Shown here: in pieces, positions 19,345 to 30,109 of the stretch | Layout: each line of letters begins with the position of its first letter | Numbering within the stretch: position 1 is the first letter of the stretch | Program-made: the position numbers and the translations under genes | The notes under the pieces: model-generated | The model's input: the letters and a program-made list of their open reading frames with translations, nothing else | Told to the model about the DNA's origin: nothing | Database searches by the model: none | Assembly: GCA_023386155.1 (NCBI GenBank) | Contig: JAEWKH010000068.1 | Span: 3,262 to 67,261, forward strand | Length of the DNA: 64,000 nt | Source: Pseudomonadota bacterium | Lineage (GTDB): Bacteria; Pseudomonadota; Alphaproteobacteria; Rhizobiales; Beijerinckiaceae | Direction: 5' to 3'

Positions 19345-19374
19345 ATTCGTCACTAAATATCTGATCTGACGAAT
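19345..19374. promoter_or_regulatory. Inverted repeat upstream of gyrB
   Basis: ATTCGTCA at 19345-19352 faces TGACGAAT at 19367-19374 across a 14-base AT-rich spacer, about 50 bases before the gyrB start. A GC hairpin (7-bp CGCGCGC stem, 19310-19327) precedes it and may end the lysE transcript. The 8-bp repeat could be an operator in the gyrB promoter; no regulator is identified. Confidence 0.4.
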
Positions 19375-19423
19375 CAAAACCCTGGCGTGCCCGTTCCTTT
19401 CCGCGCGCCTTGAAGGATCCCAA

Positions 19424-21850
<2,427 letters not shown>

Positions 21851-21858
21851 TCGCCATT

Positions 21859-21943
21859 TGTGCAAATACCTACAAGTCTGACTCAAACGGGCAGAAAACT
21901 GACTCAGATTGCGGAGAAGTCTGACTCAAGGTCAGTTTTCTGC
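21859..21943. repeat. Left end of Tn7-like element with TnsB-type repeats
   Basis: The terminus TGTGCAAATACC is followed by an AAGTCTGACTCAAA repeat (21874-21887), a variant AAACTGACTCAG (21896-21907) and AAGTCTGACTCAA (21917-21929). A 13-bp perfect inverted repeat, GCAGAAAACTGAC (21891-21903) and GTCAGTTTTCTGC (21931-21943), overlaps the array. Repeats in the same orientation at a transposon terminus are the hallmark of TnsB sites. Confidence 0.85.
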
Positions 21944-22124
21944 AACTGAATTGCAAGTACAATAGCAGGCGAAGGACTTCATTTCTTTGCCTGCTATTTC
22001 TCTCAACAGAGTTCGATACCCAGACTATTTTCCTACGGTCCACCTTTCACGGATACACGTGCTAGGACAAGCAAAGGCTTCGAGAGGAAGCTCAGCCTAC
22101 GAGCGTAGCCAATTAAAGATTGTG

Positions 22125-22427
22125 TCAGCCGCCAGGTGCATAGCCCTTCGCCCGCGGTGATTTGCCCGCTCCCGCTCCAGGACGAAGCCCAATCAAAATT
22201 TCAATGTCGAACACATAGAATTTCGCCCCGGCCTCCTCAAGCGCGCGTCTGATCTGCCGACGCTTCACTTCACTGGGAACACGAATATCGTTCTCGAAAT
22301 CGTTTAGAAGCTTTCGTCCACACTTAGCCAATCCACACAGCTCGTTCTGCGACAGACCAAGCATGGCTCGCGCGCCACGGCAGATGAATCCGTCAATCAG
22401 TGTTTCGATGGGCAAGTCGTGGAGCAC
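22125..22427 (-). CDS. XRE-type helix-turn-helix protein
   Basis: A 100-residue protein with a Cro/C1-type DNA-binding region around residues 17-60: RGARAMLGLSQNELCGLAKC, then a recognition-helix-like segment and RRQIRRALEEAGAKF. That closing segment is a common end of XRE domains. The tail is Gly/Ala/Pro-rich. It is the first gene inside the transposon's gyrB-proximal end and points back toward gyrB. It may control transposition or cargo, but nothing in the sequence shows its target. Start is ATG 22427; no close alternative. Confidence 0.65.
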   Translation of the reverse strand: MLHDLPIETLIDGFICRGARAMLGLSQNELCGLAKCGRKLLNDFENDIRVPSEVKRRQIRRALEEAGAKFYVFDIEILIGLRPGAGAGKSPRAKGYAPGG

Positions 22428-23301
22428 TTTGGAAGCTTAGTTTATCAACGACGATCAGGGATGCTTGCGATGACGAAAATTGTAGCGTCAATTCTAGCGG
22501 TAAGAAAGCATCTTGTCTTAAAACTAGCGATCATTTGCAACTTGAAAGCGGCAGAGCGGTGCAGTGCGATTCACTCCGGCATCAGCGCCTTCGGACATCA
22601 ACATTCTGTCACCTGAATTTACATGCAAGCGAGCAGAAGTTAGCACCCATCGCAGCAGCTTCGCGACCTCACCTTTCGAACGCAAGGCTATCAATCCACC
22701 TGCCACGGTAGATCTTACACTCTCAACCCGCCACTTAGATCATATGAAGAAGATCGTGAATGGATGTGGAATACCACACTGCTTTCATCCTGATCAGTGA
22801 TCCGACTGATGGCGCGGTGTAGATGGTCAGCCGTTTCCAGACCAACAGCTTGGGCATGCGGGTCGTGCGCACGATCCGATGACGCCTACTTCGATGAGAT
22901 AGGAGAGCAACGGCTGAAAGACGCTGCACGGCTCCCTTCCCGCATGGGAGCGACGGATGAAGAGATTTCGGCCGAACTCGCGATACAGGGACGGCAGATA
23001 GCCACGACAAGAGGGGAGGTCAGAGCTGCGATGCAACGTGGCGGTGCTAGCCTTCAATAAGTTTGCTGTGTGCCCTTCTTACACAGCATGCAGCCGGGCG
23101 AGCGCGGATAGGCTGCCATCCGGCTGACTCGATTGGTTGTCTTCAACCTTAAAGCCAAGGATCGGACTTGGTACTTCAACGCGGGATGCGGCAAGTCTTC
23201 AAGAGCGGCATCTAAGAAAGTGATCAACCGCGTTTAAGTCTGGTAGTGGCCGATGACGGCGTTAGTGCTAAGCCTTTTAAGGGTGGCCCCCTTGAGCGTA
23301 G
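22428..23301. other. Cargo stretch without a convincing gene
   Basis: About 870 bases inside the transposon with only short overlapping frames on both strands. The longest candidate (22797-23060, plus) encodes about 87 residues with a hydrophilic helical C-terminal half, but has no recognisable domain and no good ribosome site. The region looks like decayed cargo. Confidence 0.4.
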
Positions 23302-24180
23302 CTACAGGATAGACGCAACGAGTTCCGGCCCTAGACGATCGCGTCTCACTGTTAGCTTTATACCTCCGTTTGGATGCACATCCCTGCTTACCAATGATCG
23401 AGCGATAGGAACACGCACGCTGCCAATGAGGTAGCCAAGGCAGGAAACTGTCCACTCAACTGCGCCGTCGAGCTCCCTGATCAGCATTGTAGTTTCGCCC
23501 TTACAGACAACAATTTTTTCAATTTTCGTAAGAGGATGAGCTTCTCGTTCCGATGCAGCAATCAGAAATGGGTCTGAATAAGTGATCCCGCCTTCTCGTT
23601 CTGTTGCCGAAATTTCGATATCTGCGATCAGAATATTCCGAAGAAGCTCGATATCAACGGCCTCCAGAAAATCTGTGCGAAACATCTTCCAACAGACGCC
23701 GATCATTGTCTTCAAGGTGAATTTCAACCGTGCGACGTGATCGAACTGAAGGTTCGGGATGATGAAACCCGTATCTGCGAGGACATTGCTAGAAATGAAC
23801 TTTCCAGACTTGGTGTCATAGATTTTGGGGGCACCGACTTCTGGAAACTCGATATTGAAGCGTGCCGCCCCGGCGCCCCATGGTTCACCCTCTTTCCAAG
23901 CGCGAGCACCTTTCCATATGGCTCTCGGCTTCTTTCGGCTATGCCCCTTCGCCTCCGCATCACGTCGGCCAAACTGAACCATAGGATCGCGCGTAATCGG
24001 AGCGTCAATGGTGTGCGCAAATCGTGAGTTCAGATCACGCGCTACCCTGACCACAGTTGATCTGTTACCGCCGAGAGACTTGGGGATGACATGCTCGTCG
24101 CTCAGTGCTGAGTCAGGCAAAAACCTGCCGGAATATATGCAGTAATTATTCCATTCGGAAGGTAGACGATTGGAACTCAT
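23302..24180 (-). CDS. HNH endonuclease-like protein, third gene of an unknown cargo operon
   Basis: A 292-residue protein with an N-terminal HNH-type motif: CIYSGRFLP followed by LSDEHVIPKSLGGNRS, where DEHVIP supplies the first His and the GGN/L-N-R region continues the beta-beta-alpha-metal fold. The rest is a larger domain without a family I recognise (strand-rich C-terminus ending VRRDRLGPELVASIL). ATG 24180 lies 8 bases after the stop of the preceding membrane-protein gene, so the three leftward genes probably form one operon. A nuclease with two membrane proteins in Tn7-like cargo suggests defence, which is inference. Confidence 0.65.
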   Translation of the reverse strand: MSSNRLPSEWNNYCIYSGRFLPDSALSDEHVIPKSLGGNRSTVVRVARDLNSRFAHTIDAPITRDPMVQFGRRDAEAKGHSRKKPRAIWKGARAWKEGEPWGAGAARFNIEFPEVGAPKIYDTKSGKFISSNVLADTGFIIPNLQFDHVARLKFTLKTMIGVCWKMFRTDFLEAVDIELLRNILIADIEISATEREGGITYSDPFLIAASEREAHPLTKIEKIVVCKGETTMLIRELDGAVEWTVSCLGYLIGSVRVPIARSLVSRDVHPNGGIKLTVRRDRLGPELVASIL

Positions 24181-24188
24181 TGATTATC

Positions 24189-24761
24189 TCACGAGGCTGC
24201 TGGCCTTTCCTCTTGGCTGCGGTATTGCGATCTAGGGCCAATTGGCCCGAAGTCCTCTTCATAGCGCATATTTACCGTTTTCACGCCTTTACCTGATGCC
24301 CAGTGATGCCGACCGAAGGAGTCACTGAAACCGATGCGCCAGATGTGTTCTGCAAGAAATCCATCCGCACTGTAGGGGAAGTAAACTGTGAATTGCTCGC
24401 CAACCCCCAACTTCTTTGGAAGTCCTCCGCTAAAAGGGCCAATAGTGTGGTCCGTACGAAGTGGGAATCCTTCATACGGGTTTAACATACCGTAATCAGT
24501 ACCTTTGTATTTGATGTACATGCTAGCAACTGCATTGGTAACCGTGCACTCGATGGGACCATGGTTTGTGGCGCTAAGCGCCAAAAAGGGACCGACTTCT
24601 CCAGGATCCGGAAACATTCGATTGATCGAAAACGTCACATGAAGTTTTGGCTTCGGATAGATAAACTTTGACCAGATATTCCAGATGAAGCCGCCTAGCG
24701 ATAGGGCGCAAGATAGAAGGCTCACCACGAAAGCCCAATCGGCGATAGTCATGCTTTTCAC
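24189..24761 (-). CDS. Single-pass membrane protein of unknown family, operon gene 2
   Basis: A 190-residue protein. One N-terminal membrane helix (ADWAFVVSLLSCALSLGGFIWNIW) is followed by a strand-rich domain. Its start, KPKLHVTFSINRMFPDPGEV then SATNHGPIECTVTNA, resembles immunoglobulin-like folds that begin after a membrane anchor. The protein ends in a charged tail. Its ATG overlaps the stop of the upstream three-helix membrane protein by four bases (ATGA), so the two are translationally coupled and likely act together. No enzymatic motif is visible. Function unknown. Confidence 0.65.
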   Translation of the reverse strand: MKSMTIADWAFVVSLLSCALSLGGFIWNIWSKFIYPKPKLHVTFSINRMFPDPGEVGPFLALSATNHGPIECTVTNAVASMYIKYKGTDYGMLNPYEGFPLRTDHTIGPFSGGLPKKLGVGEQFTVYFPYSADGFLAEHIWRIGFSDSFGRHHWASGKGVKTVNMRYEEDFGPIGPRSQYRSQEERPAAS

Positions 24762-25258
24762 AGAGCTGCCTTTTCCAGGACACTCGCTGCTGCATAGAAG
24801 CCGTATAAAGCACTCGCGTAAGCACCACCGATTAGAAGGATAGAAAACACTTGCAGCGCGGTCCCAGCATCTCGCCAGTCCCTACTCGCTTTGGTTTCCA
24901 CGATGTAAGGGTGTTTGTTCGTGTATTCATCCTTGCTTGAGCTGGTCGTGAAGCAAGCCTGGGAAAGGTAGGCCACACCTGTGGCGATGACCGCCATCAA
25001 GAGCCCCCACCCAAATGCCTTGAGGGGATCTAGAACAGCAAGAGCCAATGGCTGCTTTTTATCAATCGTTTGGCTTATGAATGCCAGAGCGGCGGCGGCT
25101 GAGCCACCGTTAATCAAAGCCGCAGCTTTAAGGGCCTCTGCGCTAAACGTGATGACAGACCCAAAGGAATCCCGGAGTGCTTCCCGGTGGTGCTGATGAG
25201 CAGCATCGGCAACAGCGAGGTTCCGTTCACCCAGCGCAGATTTCGTGTCTTCACTCAT
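24758..25258 (-). CDS. Three-helix membrane protein of unknown family, operon gene 1
   Basis: A 166-residue protein. A hydrophilic N-terminal segment (about 30 residues, His-containing AAHQHHREAL) is followed by a helix with the pattern ALKAAALINGGSAAAALAF, then LKAFGWGLLMAVIATGVAYL and a last helix FSILLIGGAYASALYGFY. The LINGG-AAAALAF first helix is a pattern I associate with small uncharacterised bacterial membrane proteins. First gene of a leftward operon with a second membrane protein and an HNH nuclease. No function can be named. Confidence 0.65.
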   Translation of the reverse strand: MSEDTKSALGERNLAVADAAHQHHREALRDSFGSVITFSAEALKAAALINGGSAAAALAFISQTIDKKQPLALAVLDPLKAFGWGLLMAVIATGVAYLSQACFTTSSSKDEYTNKHPYIVETKASRDWRDAGTALQVFSILLIGGAYASALYGFYAAASVLEKAAL

Positions 25259-25628
25259 ACTACCCCCCGCAGGAGACTATCGTAACAATATTGAGAGTCC
25301 AATCTCGATAGCCTGAGGGGGTTACCTGCTTCGAACAATGATCGTAAGTCACGGCTTCGTCGGCTCCAACGCAAAAGCGTGACTGGGAATCGAGCGCGCA
25401 ATCCAAAGAGATAGGCCGCCTAGTATCCGTTCTGATCCACAGATGATTCACAGAAACGCGGACATCTTTGTCCGCTTTTCGGTTTCATTCTCAGTATATT
25501 TTTGACTCTTGTGACACACCATGTATCTTTAAGACGCTATAGCAGATTCATCTCAAGATGACTGCCACGCATGAAGCCTCAGAATTTACGCCGATCCGAA
25601 TAAGTTCTTTCCAAAAGGAGAACTTTCT
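25259..25628. other. Intergenic region between divergent cargo operons
   Basis: About 370 bases separating the leftward membrane/HNH operon from the rightward gene at 25629. It is AT-rich from about 25490 (TTTTTGACTCTTGTGACA and a TATCTTTAAG stretch), consistent with promoters, but no clear operator or RNA gene is seen. Confidence 0.4.
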
Positions 25629-26456
25629 ATGCGTATCTTTGCTTTCTTCCGTACTGGCGATCTTGAAACGTCTAAATATGTTGGCCTCCTAGCTGCCCAT
25701 GGATTCGGCGCATTGGGAGAGCCGGTCACTTACTTCCGTATTCTTGATGACAACGAGGAGGCGATAGCTCTTGAGGAAGGCATGATGCATCAAGCCTTTC
25801 AAGGGATCGAGACTACTATTGCGCCTTTCGCAACATATGACGCTCTCTGCACCGAATTGGCTCGCCTCTCGAACACGGGGCGCCATGTTATCGTCGACCT
25901 CCCCTCCAGAGCGAAAGACATTCCCGAAATCAGGCATGTCTCAGACTGCTGCATTGTCTCTGTGGCATCGCTGCAGACTCCGAGCTCAAGTCGCCGCATC
26001 TCTCCACTTGATTCCGAGGCCCGCCTCGAAAAAGAATCCCCTGCTAGATCATGCGATGCACCGCACCTGTGGTGGTTGTTAGGCTGCGCGCAAATTGGTA
26101 AGACATCTGTCGCTACTACGCTTGAGCGCGCTTGTATCGCGAACGCCATCTCTCTGCACAATGACAGCCGTCTCGCAGTTCTTCCTTTTGAAGTTCCTGT
26201 TATGAGCCGCGCCGAACGGAGTTCCCTTCGAGCCGGCGTTCCGCTCGGCAGTGTCTGCCGAGCTGGCACCCTCTTGGCATGGGCCTTGATGTTCGCGGCC
26301 GGTGATGTGCGAAAGACATCCAACACTCAACATCTTCTTCAGAAGAAAGCAGTGGCCGCAACGCGCGCGCATTCGCTCGCCGCTTCGCATCTACTCATCA
26401 GATCGAAGGCAAACCGTCGCATTCGGATTATGCTCGAAAAGAGTAGTGAGAGTTGA
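25629..26456 (+). CDS. Hypothetical protein, faint ParA-like features
   Basis: A 275-residue cytoplasmic protein with a strong AAAAGGAGAA ribosome site ten bases upstream. The pattern HVIVDLPSRAKDIPEIRHVS then DCCIVSVASLQT resembles the Walker B and switch region of ParA/MinD ATPases (VIVDxP, then a D-C-x-I-V-x-V strand). A late segment LLGCAQIGKTSVATTLERAC could be a displaced P-loop (GCAQIGKT). The order differs from classical ParA, where the P-loop comes first. It precedes a small unknown gene and then tnsA. Function unknown. Confidence 0.5.
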   Translation: MRIFAFFRTGDLETSKYVGLLAAHGFGALGEPVTYFRILDDNEEAIALEEGMMHQAFQGIETTIAPFATYDALCTELARLSNTGRHVIVDLPSRAKDIPEIRHVSDCCIVSVASLQTPSSSRRISPLDSEARLEKESPARSCDAPHLWWLLGCAQIGKTSVATTLERACIANAISLHNDSRLAVLPFEVPVMSRAERSSLRAGVPLGSVCRAGTLLAWALMFAAGDVRKTSNTQHLLQKKAVAATRAHSLAASHLLIRSKANRRIRIMLEKSSES

Positions 26457-26557
26457 GGCTCCAACGTTCTGACAATCCAGATTAGCTCCTTGCATGAAGG
26501 CTGCGATCGGCAAGTCACGTCCATCATACTCACTTTTGCTGAAAGGAACGCTTTGCT

Positions 26558-26917
26558 ATGGCACACCTCAGTCGCCGCAATGTCCGCGTTGCTAAATGCC
26601 ATTTGTTGAGCGGAGCCCATGTAGATCCAATGGTCGGCACACCGCCCCTTCGGATGACGGTGGCAGATCTAGTCGCGCGATTGATCCAGATGCACGATTT
26701 GATCCCAAGCGCTGGCGTTACTGATCAAATGCTGCATGTGACATTGGCAAAACTGGTCGGCCTCCGGGATGACCGAACGGTTCAGGCCCTCGGCACGCTT
26801 CATTTTGCCGGAGTGCTCAGTTCTGAAACCACAGTTCGCCTAGCAATCTCGCATGAGCGTCAACAGCGCCATCAAGTACACAAGCTCCGGTTTAGTTATC
26901 GACACAAGTTGCGCTAG
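26558..26917 (+). CDS. Hypothetical protein upstream of tnsA
   Basis: A 119-residue basic protein starting at ATG 26558 with an AAAGGAA-type site about 12 bases upstream. It contains an alternating helical middle (MTVADLVARLIQMHDLIPSA) and ends in a His/Arg-rich tail. No domain is recognised. It follows the ParA-like gene by about 100 bases on the same strand, and both could be transposon-maintenance or cargo genes. Confidence 0.5.
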   Translation: MAHLSRRNVRVAKCHLLSGAHVDPMVGTPPLRMTVADLVARLIQMHDLIPSAGVTDQMLHVTLAKLVGLRDDRTVQALGTLHFAGVLSSETTVRLAISHERQQRHQVHKLRFSYRHKLR

Positions 26918-27300
26918 AGTTGTTTCTAAGAGTACGTCTTGGAACGGTCGGACACCTCTGCGTCAATGCTTACGCACAACAGCTCTTCCAGTACGCCTTC
27001 CATGTTTTTTTGTGCTATTGACTATGCGGAAGACTGCGAGAATATAAACCAAATTAAAACAGCGAATCATTCATCGCTGAAAACGACGACGCGAAGAGTA
27101 ACGTGGCCAATTTCTCCGGGCGCACGTTTGGTGCCTGTCTCACTTTGTCAGAACGCAGAGCTCCCAAGAGCCAGCTACTAACAATCGATCCATTGGGGCA
27201 ACCGACATTCTGCAGGAATCCGTTGGATTCTGGCGTGAGCTGACGTGCGCTTGCTGGAAACGGTCTCGTGCGTTGGCGGCAACGGAGTAGGTAGCATCTG
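26918..27300. other. Intergenic region before the tns operon
   Basis: About 380 bases with only short non-convincing frames, AT-rich between 27000 and 27080. It presumably carries the tnsABC-tniQ promoter. No inverted repeat strong enough to call an operator was found. Confidence 0.4.
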
Positions 27301-27978
27301 ATGAATACGTCCTACAGCGCTCGCCATGTGGCTCGCCCGCAGCCGACCCGGCGGATCATTACGGGCCGGAAGGATTGCATCACTGGACACTTTCCTTCCC
27401 GTAAAGCTGCCATGGGTTACCGCATGGTCGCCTATGAAGGTTTGCTGGCCAGAGATTTTATGGCCTTGATCGAAATGGATGACACCGTAGTGTCTTACCA
27501 GGAAGAACCACCACCCTTTAAATGGACGGACGGCTGGAAGATCTACCGCTATCATCCCGATGTCGCGCTGACGATGCTCGACAGGCGCATGATCTGTGTT
27601 GAAGTCAAGCCGCTCAGCAAGCTCTTGAAGCACCGGATTTATGCTCATCGCAGTGCGGTCGAGGAAGCGGCCTTCGAAGCCGGGTATGATGAATTTCAAA
27701 TCTGGACCGAGCGGGAAATCAGAACAGGATGCCGGTTAGCCAACGCTTACCTTGTGACAAGCGGGCAATCGTTCTCGCCAGCCTCCGAGGATGCGCTGGC
27801 AATCCGTCAGGCGCTGTTTGATCTCGGCGGCAGCGCGCGTATCGCAGATGTTCGGCGGCACGCCAATCTTGACGATCAAGCTTACCGCGCAATCATTGGA
27901 TTGATTTGCGCCGGCCAAATCCGCCCAAAGAGCATGGACGTTCCCATCGACGACCACTGCCTCATTGAATTGGCGTGA
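27301..27978 (+). CDS. tnsA: TnsA-like transposon endonuclease
   Basis: A 225-residue restriction-enzyme-fold nuclease that cuts the 5' strands at both transposon ends, allowing cut-and-paste movement with TnsB. Candidate catalytic residues are E46 (in YEG), D87 (in RYHPDVAL) and the E101-V-K103 pair (ICVEVKPLSKLLKH), matching the E-D-(Q/E)xK set of Tn7 TnsA. A C-terminal winged-helix region (RIADVRRHANLDDQAYRAII) is the expected TnsC-contact domain. The stop is 5 bases before the tnsB start, so the tns genes form an operon reading away from gyrB. Confidence 0.9.
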   Translation: MNTSYSARHVARPQPTRRIITGRKDCITGHFPSRKAAMGYRMVAYEGLLARDFMALIEMDDTVVSYQEEPPPFKWTDGWKIYRYHPDVALTMLDRRMICVEVKPLSKLLKHRIYAHRSAVEEAAFEAGYDEFQIWTEREIRTGCRLANAYLVTSGQSFSPASEDALAIRQALFDLGGSARIADVRRHANLDDQAYRAIIGLICAGQIRPKSMDVPIDDHCLIELA

Positions 27979-27982
27979 TCTC

Positions 27983-30109
27983 ATGCGGACGCCTATCATT
28001 CATCTGGCAAAGACGGACAGTTTCATTATCGACAACGTCCACTATGAAGCGGTCTCACACGACCGAGAGGGCTATGTCCTGCGGACGCTCGGAGGCAGCC
28101 ATATCAATGTCGTCAAGCCTCATGCTGAGCTAGCCGAATTATACTTTGCCGGCAGGGTAAGGATCGTGCGGGGCTTCCTTGATGATCTGTCACCTTCGAT
28201 CAAGATCAACCTAACACGACAGATGGATGAGTTCAGCGCTTCGCAGCAAAAGCAGGCTCTGATCCGCCTGGAATATGTCCAGACCTGTGACCGGTTCATG
28301 GGCCGTAAACTGATTCCGCGCCGGCCTGAGGGCTACGCCCGCGTGGCGCAAATCGTGTACCGATACCATCGGCGCAAGCTCCGCATCACTGACGATCCCC
28401 ATTCTGTGCAATTCATCGGCCGCTCTTTCGGAGGGTCGACTGTTCGGGACTGGCATTGGCGATGGACTAAGTCCGGTCGTCATATCTGCGCGCTTATACC
28501 TCTCGATGATCTGAAGGGACGCCCCGGCAGCCGGATTGGTCCGGAAGTTGAACAGATTGTGGCGCACTGGATCAAACAAAAATGGCTAACCCTTGAGGCG
28601 CCATCGCTCGCTACCGTCCATGATCTTATTGTGAATGATATCGACAAGGCCAACGAGCTGAATGTCACCACTTTGACGGCTCCCTCCCTCATTGCCGTAA
28701 GGCGATGGATCGGGCGCACCTATTCCAATTACGAAATCACCTTCTTCAGAGAAGGTAAGACCGTCGCCGAACAAAACTTCCGCCATGTGCGGCGAGCCCC
28801 GCAGTATTCCCGGCCGTTGCAGGTGGTCGAAATCGATCATACACCGCTCAACCTCTCCGTTCTGCGCAATGGCGCTCTTTCGGCTGCTGCAGGAAAAGCA
28901 CCGAGCACTGGAGTTCTATGGCTGACGACTGCAATTTGCGCCGTCACGCGCATGATTGTCGGATGGTATCTGAGCTTTGATCCTCCCTCGTGGACATCTG
29001 TGATGGCCTGCATGCGGATGGGAATTCTGCCGAAGGACACGTCCAAATGGGATGTCAGGACACCACATCCTGTCTTCGGCGTTTGGGAAATTCTCAAAAT
29101 CGACAATGGCAAGGAGTTCCATGCAACCAGCCTCCATGCTGCGGCTGGCCAATTGCGGATGGAACTGCGCTGGATGAGCCGCAAGAAGCCCCATCTCAAG
29201 GGAAAGATCGAACGCGTCCAGGGAACCATCGCTCGCGACTTTCTAGCATTTCTCCCTGGAAAGACCTTCAGGGACAGTCGGGAGCGCGGTAACTACGACT
29301 CGCACCGCAGGGCACGGTTCGAGGAGGCGGAAGTTCAAAAACTGTTCGCTATGTGGGTTATCGATATCTACCACAACAACCCTAACGCCGGCCTCTCGCA
29401 TGCCACACCATTGCAGCGATGGGAGGATTTGCGCGGCTTTGGAGTCCGCCTCCCGCCCGAGGCTGAAGAGCTGCGTGCCATCCTCGCTCTCACCATCAAC
29501 CGGACTATTCGTACAACGGGAGTGACCTTTCTAGGACTGATCTACAATTCGCGGAAACTTCAGACGATGCACCGCCGCTCCGGACATCTCGGCAAGGAAT
29601 ACATGGTCAAGGTTGATCCGCTGGACCTGACGTCTCTTCTGGTGATGGACGAAAAGGCTGGCAAGTGGCTGTCAGTGCCATGCGAATATCCTGAACTCGC
29701 AACTGGAATCGACCTGCGAACATGGAAGGAGACGGTTCTCCTGGCCCGGCGGATGACCCAGGAACGGAACCGGGTCCCCCTCCAGATTCTCAGAGAGGCC
29801 AGACGGCGCCTGTCGGACGAGGCGAGCCGAAAAGGCATGAAGCCGGAGCGAATGACTCAAACCGAAATCGACTGGTTCGGCGAACATTACGATGATCCGG
29901 TCTTTGACGTCGGTCTTCAGTCGGAGCGAAAAGCGTCCCGCACTAACGATGGGGTACTTGTCTCTGTGGATCAACCTGGCCGCCGGGCCGACGTATCTGC
30001 GAGCACGAACTCCGTTCTTCCTGCACCTCAGAGCACGGCGGTCCAAGGAGAGTATCATACAAGAGACAGTTATTCCGACGAAACACCTGAGGCTTTCATC
30101 GATGAGTAG
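27983..30109 (+). CDS. tnsB: TnsB-like DDE transposase
   Basis: A 708-residue RNase H-fold (retroviral integrase-type) transposase that binds the end repeats and joins 3' ends to target DNA. The DDE triad is D285 (VVEIDHTPL), D374 (LKIDNGKEFH) and E410 (HLKGKIERVQG), with 35 residues between the last two, as in this superfamily. N-terminal helix-turn-helix domains and a C-terminal Mu-type beta-barrel/tail are present by length. I chose ATG 27983 rather than TTG 27965. It overlaps tnsC by 8 bases. Confidence 0.93.
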   Translation: MRTPIIHLAKTDSFIIDNVHYEAVSHDREGYVLRTLGGSHINVVKPHAELAELYFAGRVRIVRGFLDDLSPSIKINLTRQMDEFSASQQKQALIRLEYVQTCDRFMGRKLIPRRPEGYARVAQIVYRYHRRKLRITDDPHSVQFIGRSFGGSTVRDWHWRWTKSGRHICALIPLDDLKGRPGSRIGPEVEQIVAHWIKQKWLTLEAPSLATVHDLIVNDIDKANELNVTTLTAPSLIAVRRWIGRTYSNYEITFFREGKTVAEQNFRHVRRAPQYSRPLQVVEIDHTPLNLSVLRNGALSAAAGKAPSTGVLWLTTAICAVTRMIVGWYLSFDPPSWTSVMACMRMGILPKDTSKWDVRTPHPVFGVWEILKIDNGKEFHATSLHAAAGQLRMELRWMSRKKPHLKGKIERVQGTIARDFLAFLPGKTFRDSRERGNYDSHRRARFEEAEVQKLFAMWVIDIYHNNPNAGLSHATPLQRWEDLRGFGVRLPPEAEELRAILALTINRTIRTTGVTFLGLIYNSRKLQTMHRRSGHLGKEYMVKVDPLDLTSLLVMDEKAGKWLSVPCEYPELATGIDLRTWKETVLLARRMTQERNRVPLQILREARRRLSDEASRKGMKPERMTQTEIDWFGEHYDDPVFDVGLQSERKASRTNDGVLVSVDQPGRRADVSASTNSVLPAPQSTAVQGEYHTRDSYSDETPEAFIDE

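Noticed and set aside
22797..23060. Short plus-strand frame in transposon cargo, considered as a recombinase remnant
   Set aside because: No integrase catalytic residues or any recognised motif, and no ribosome site.
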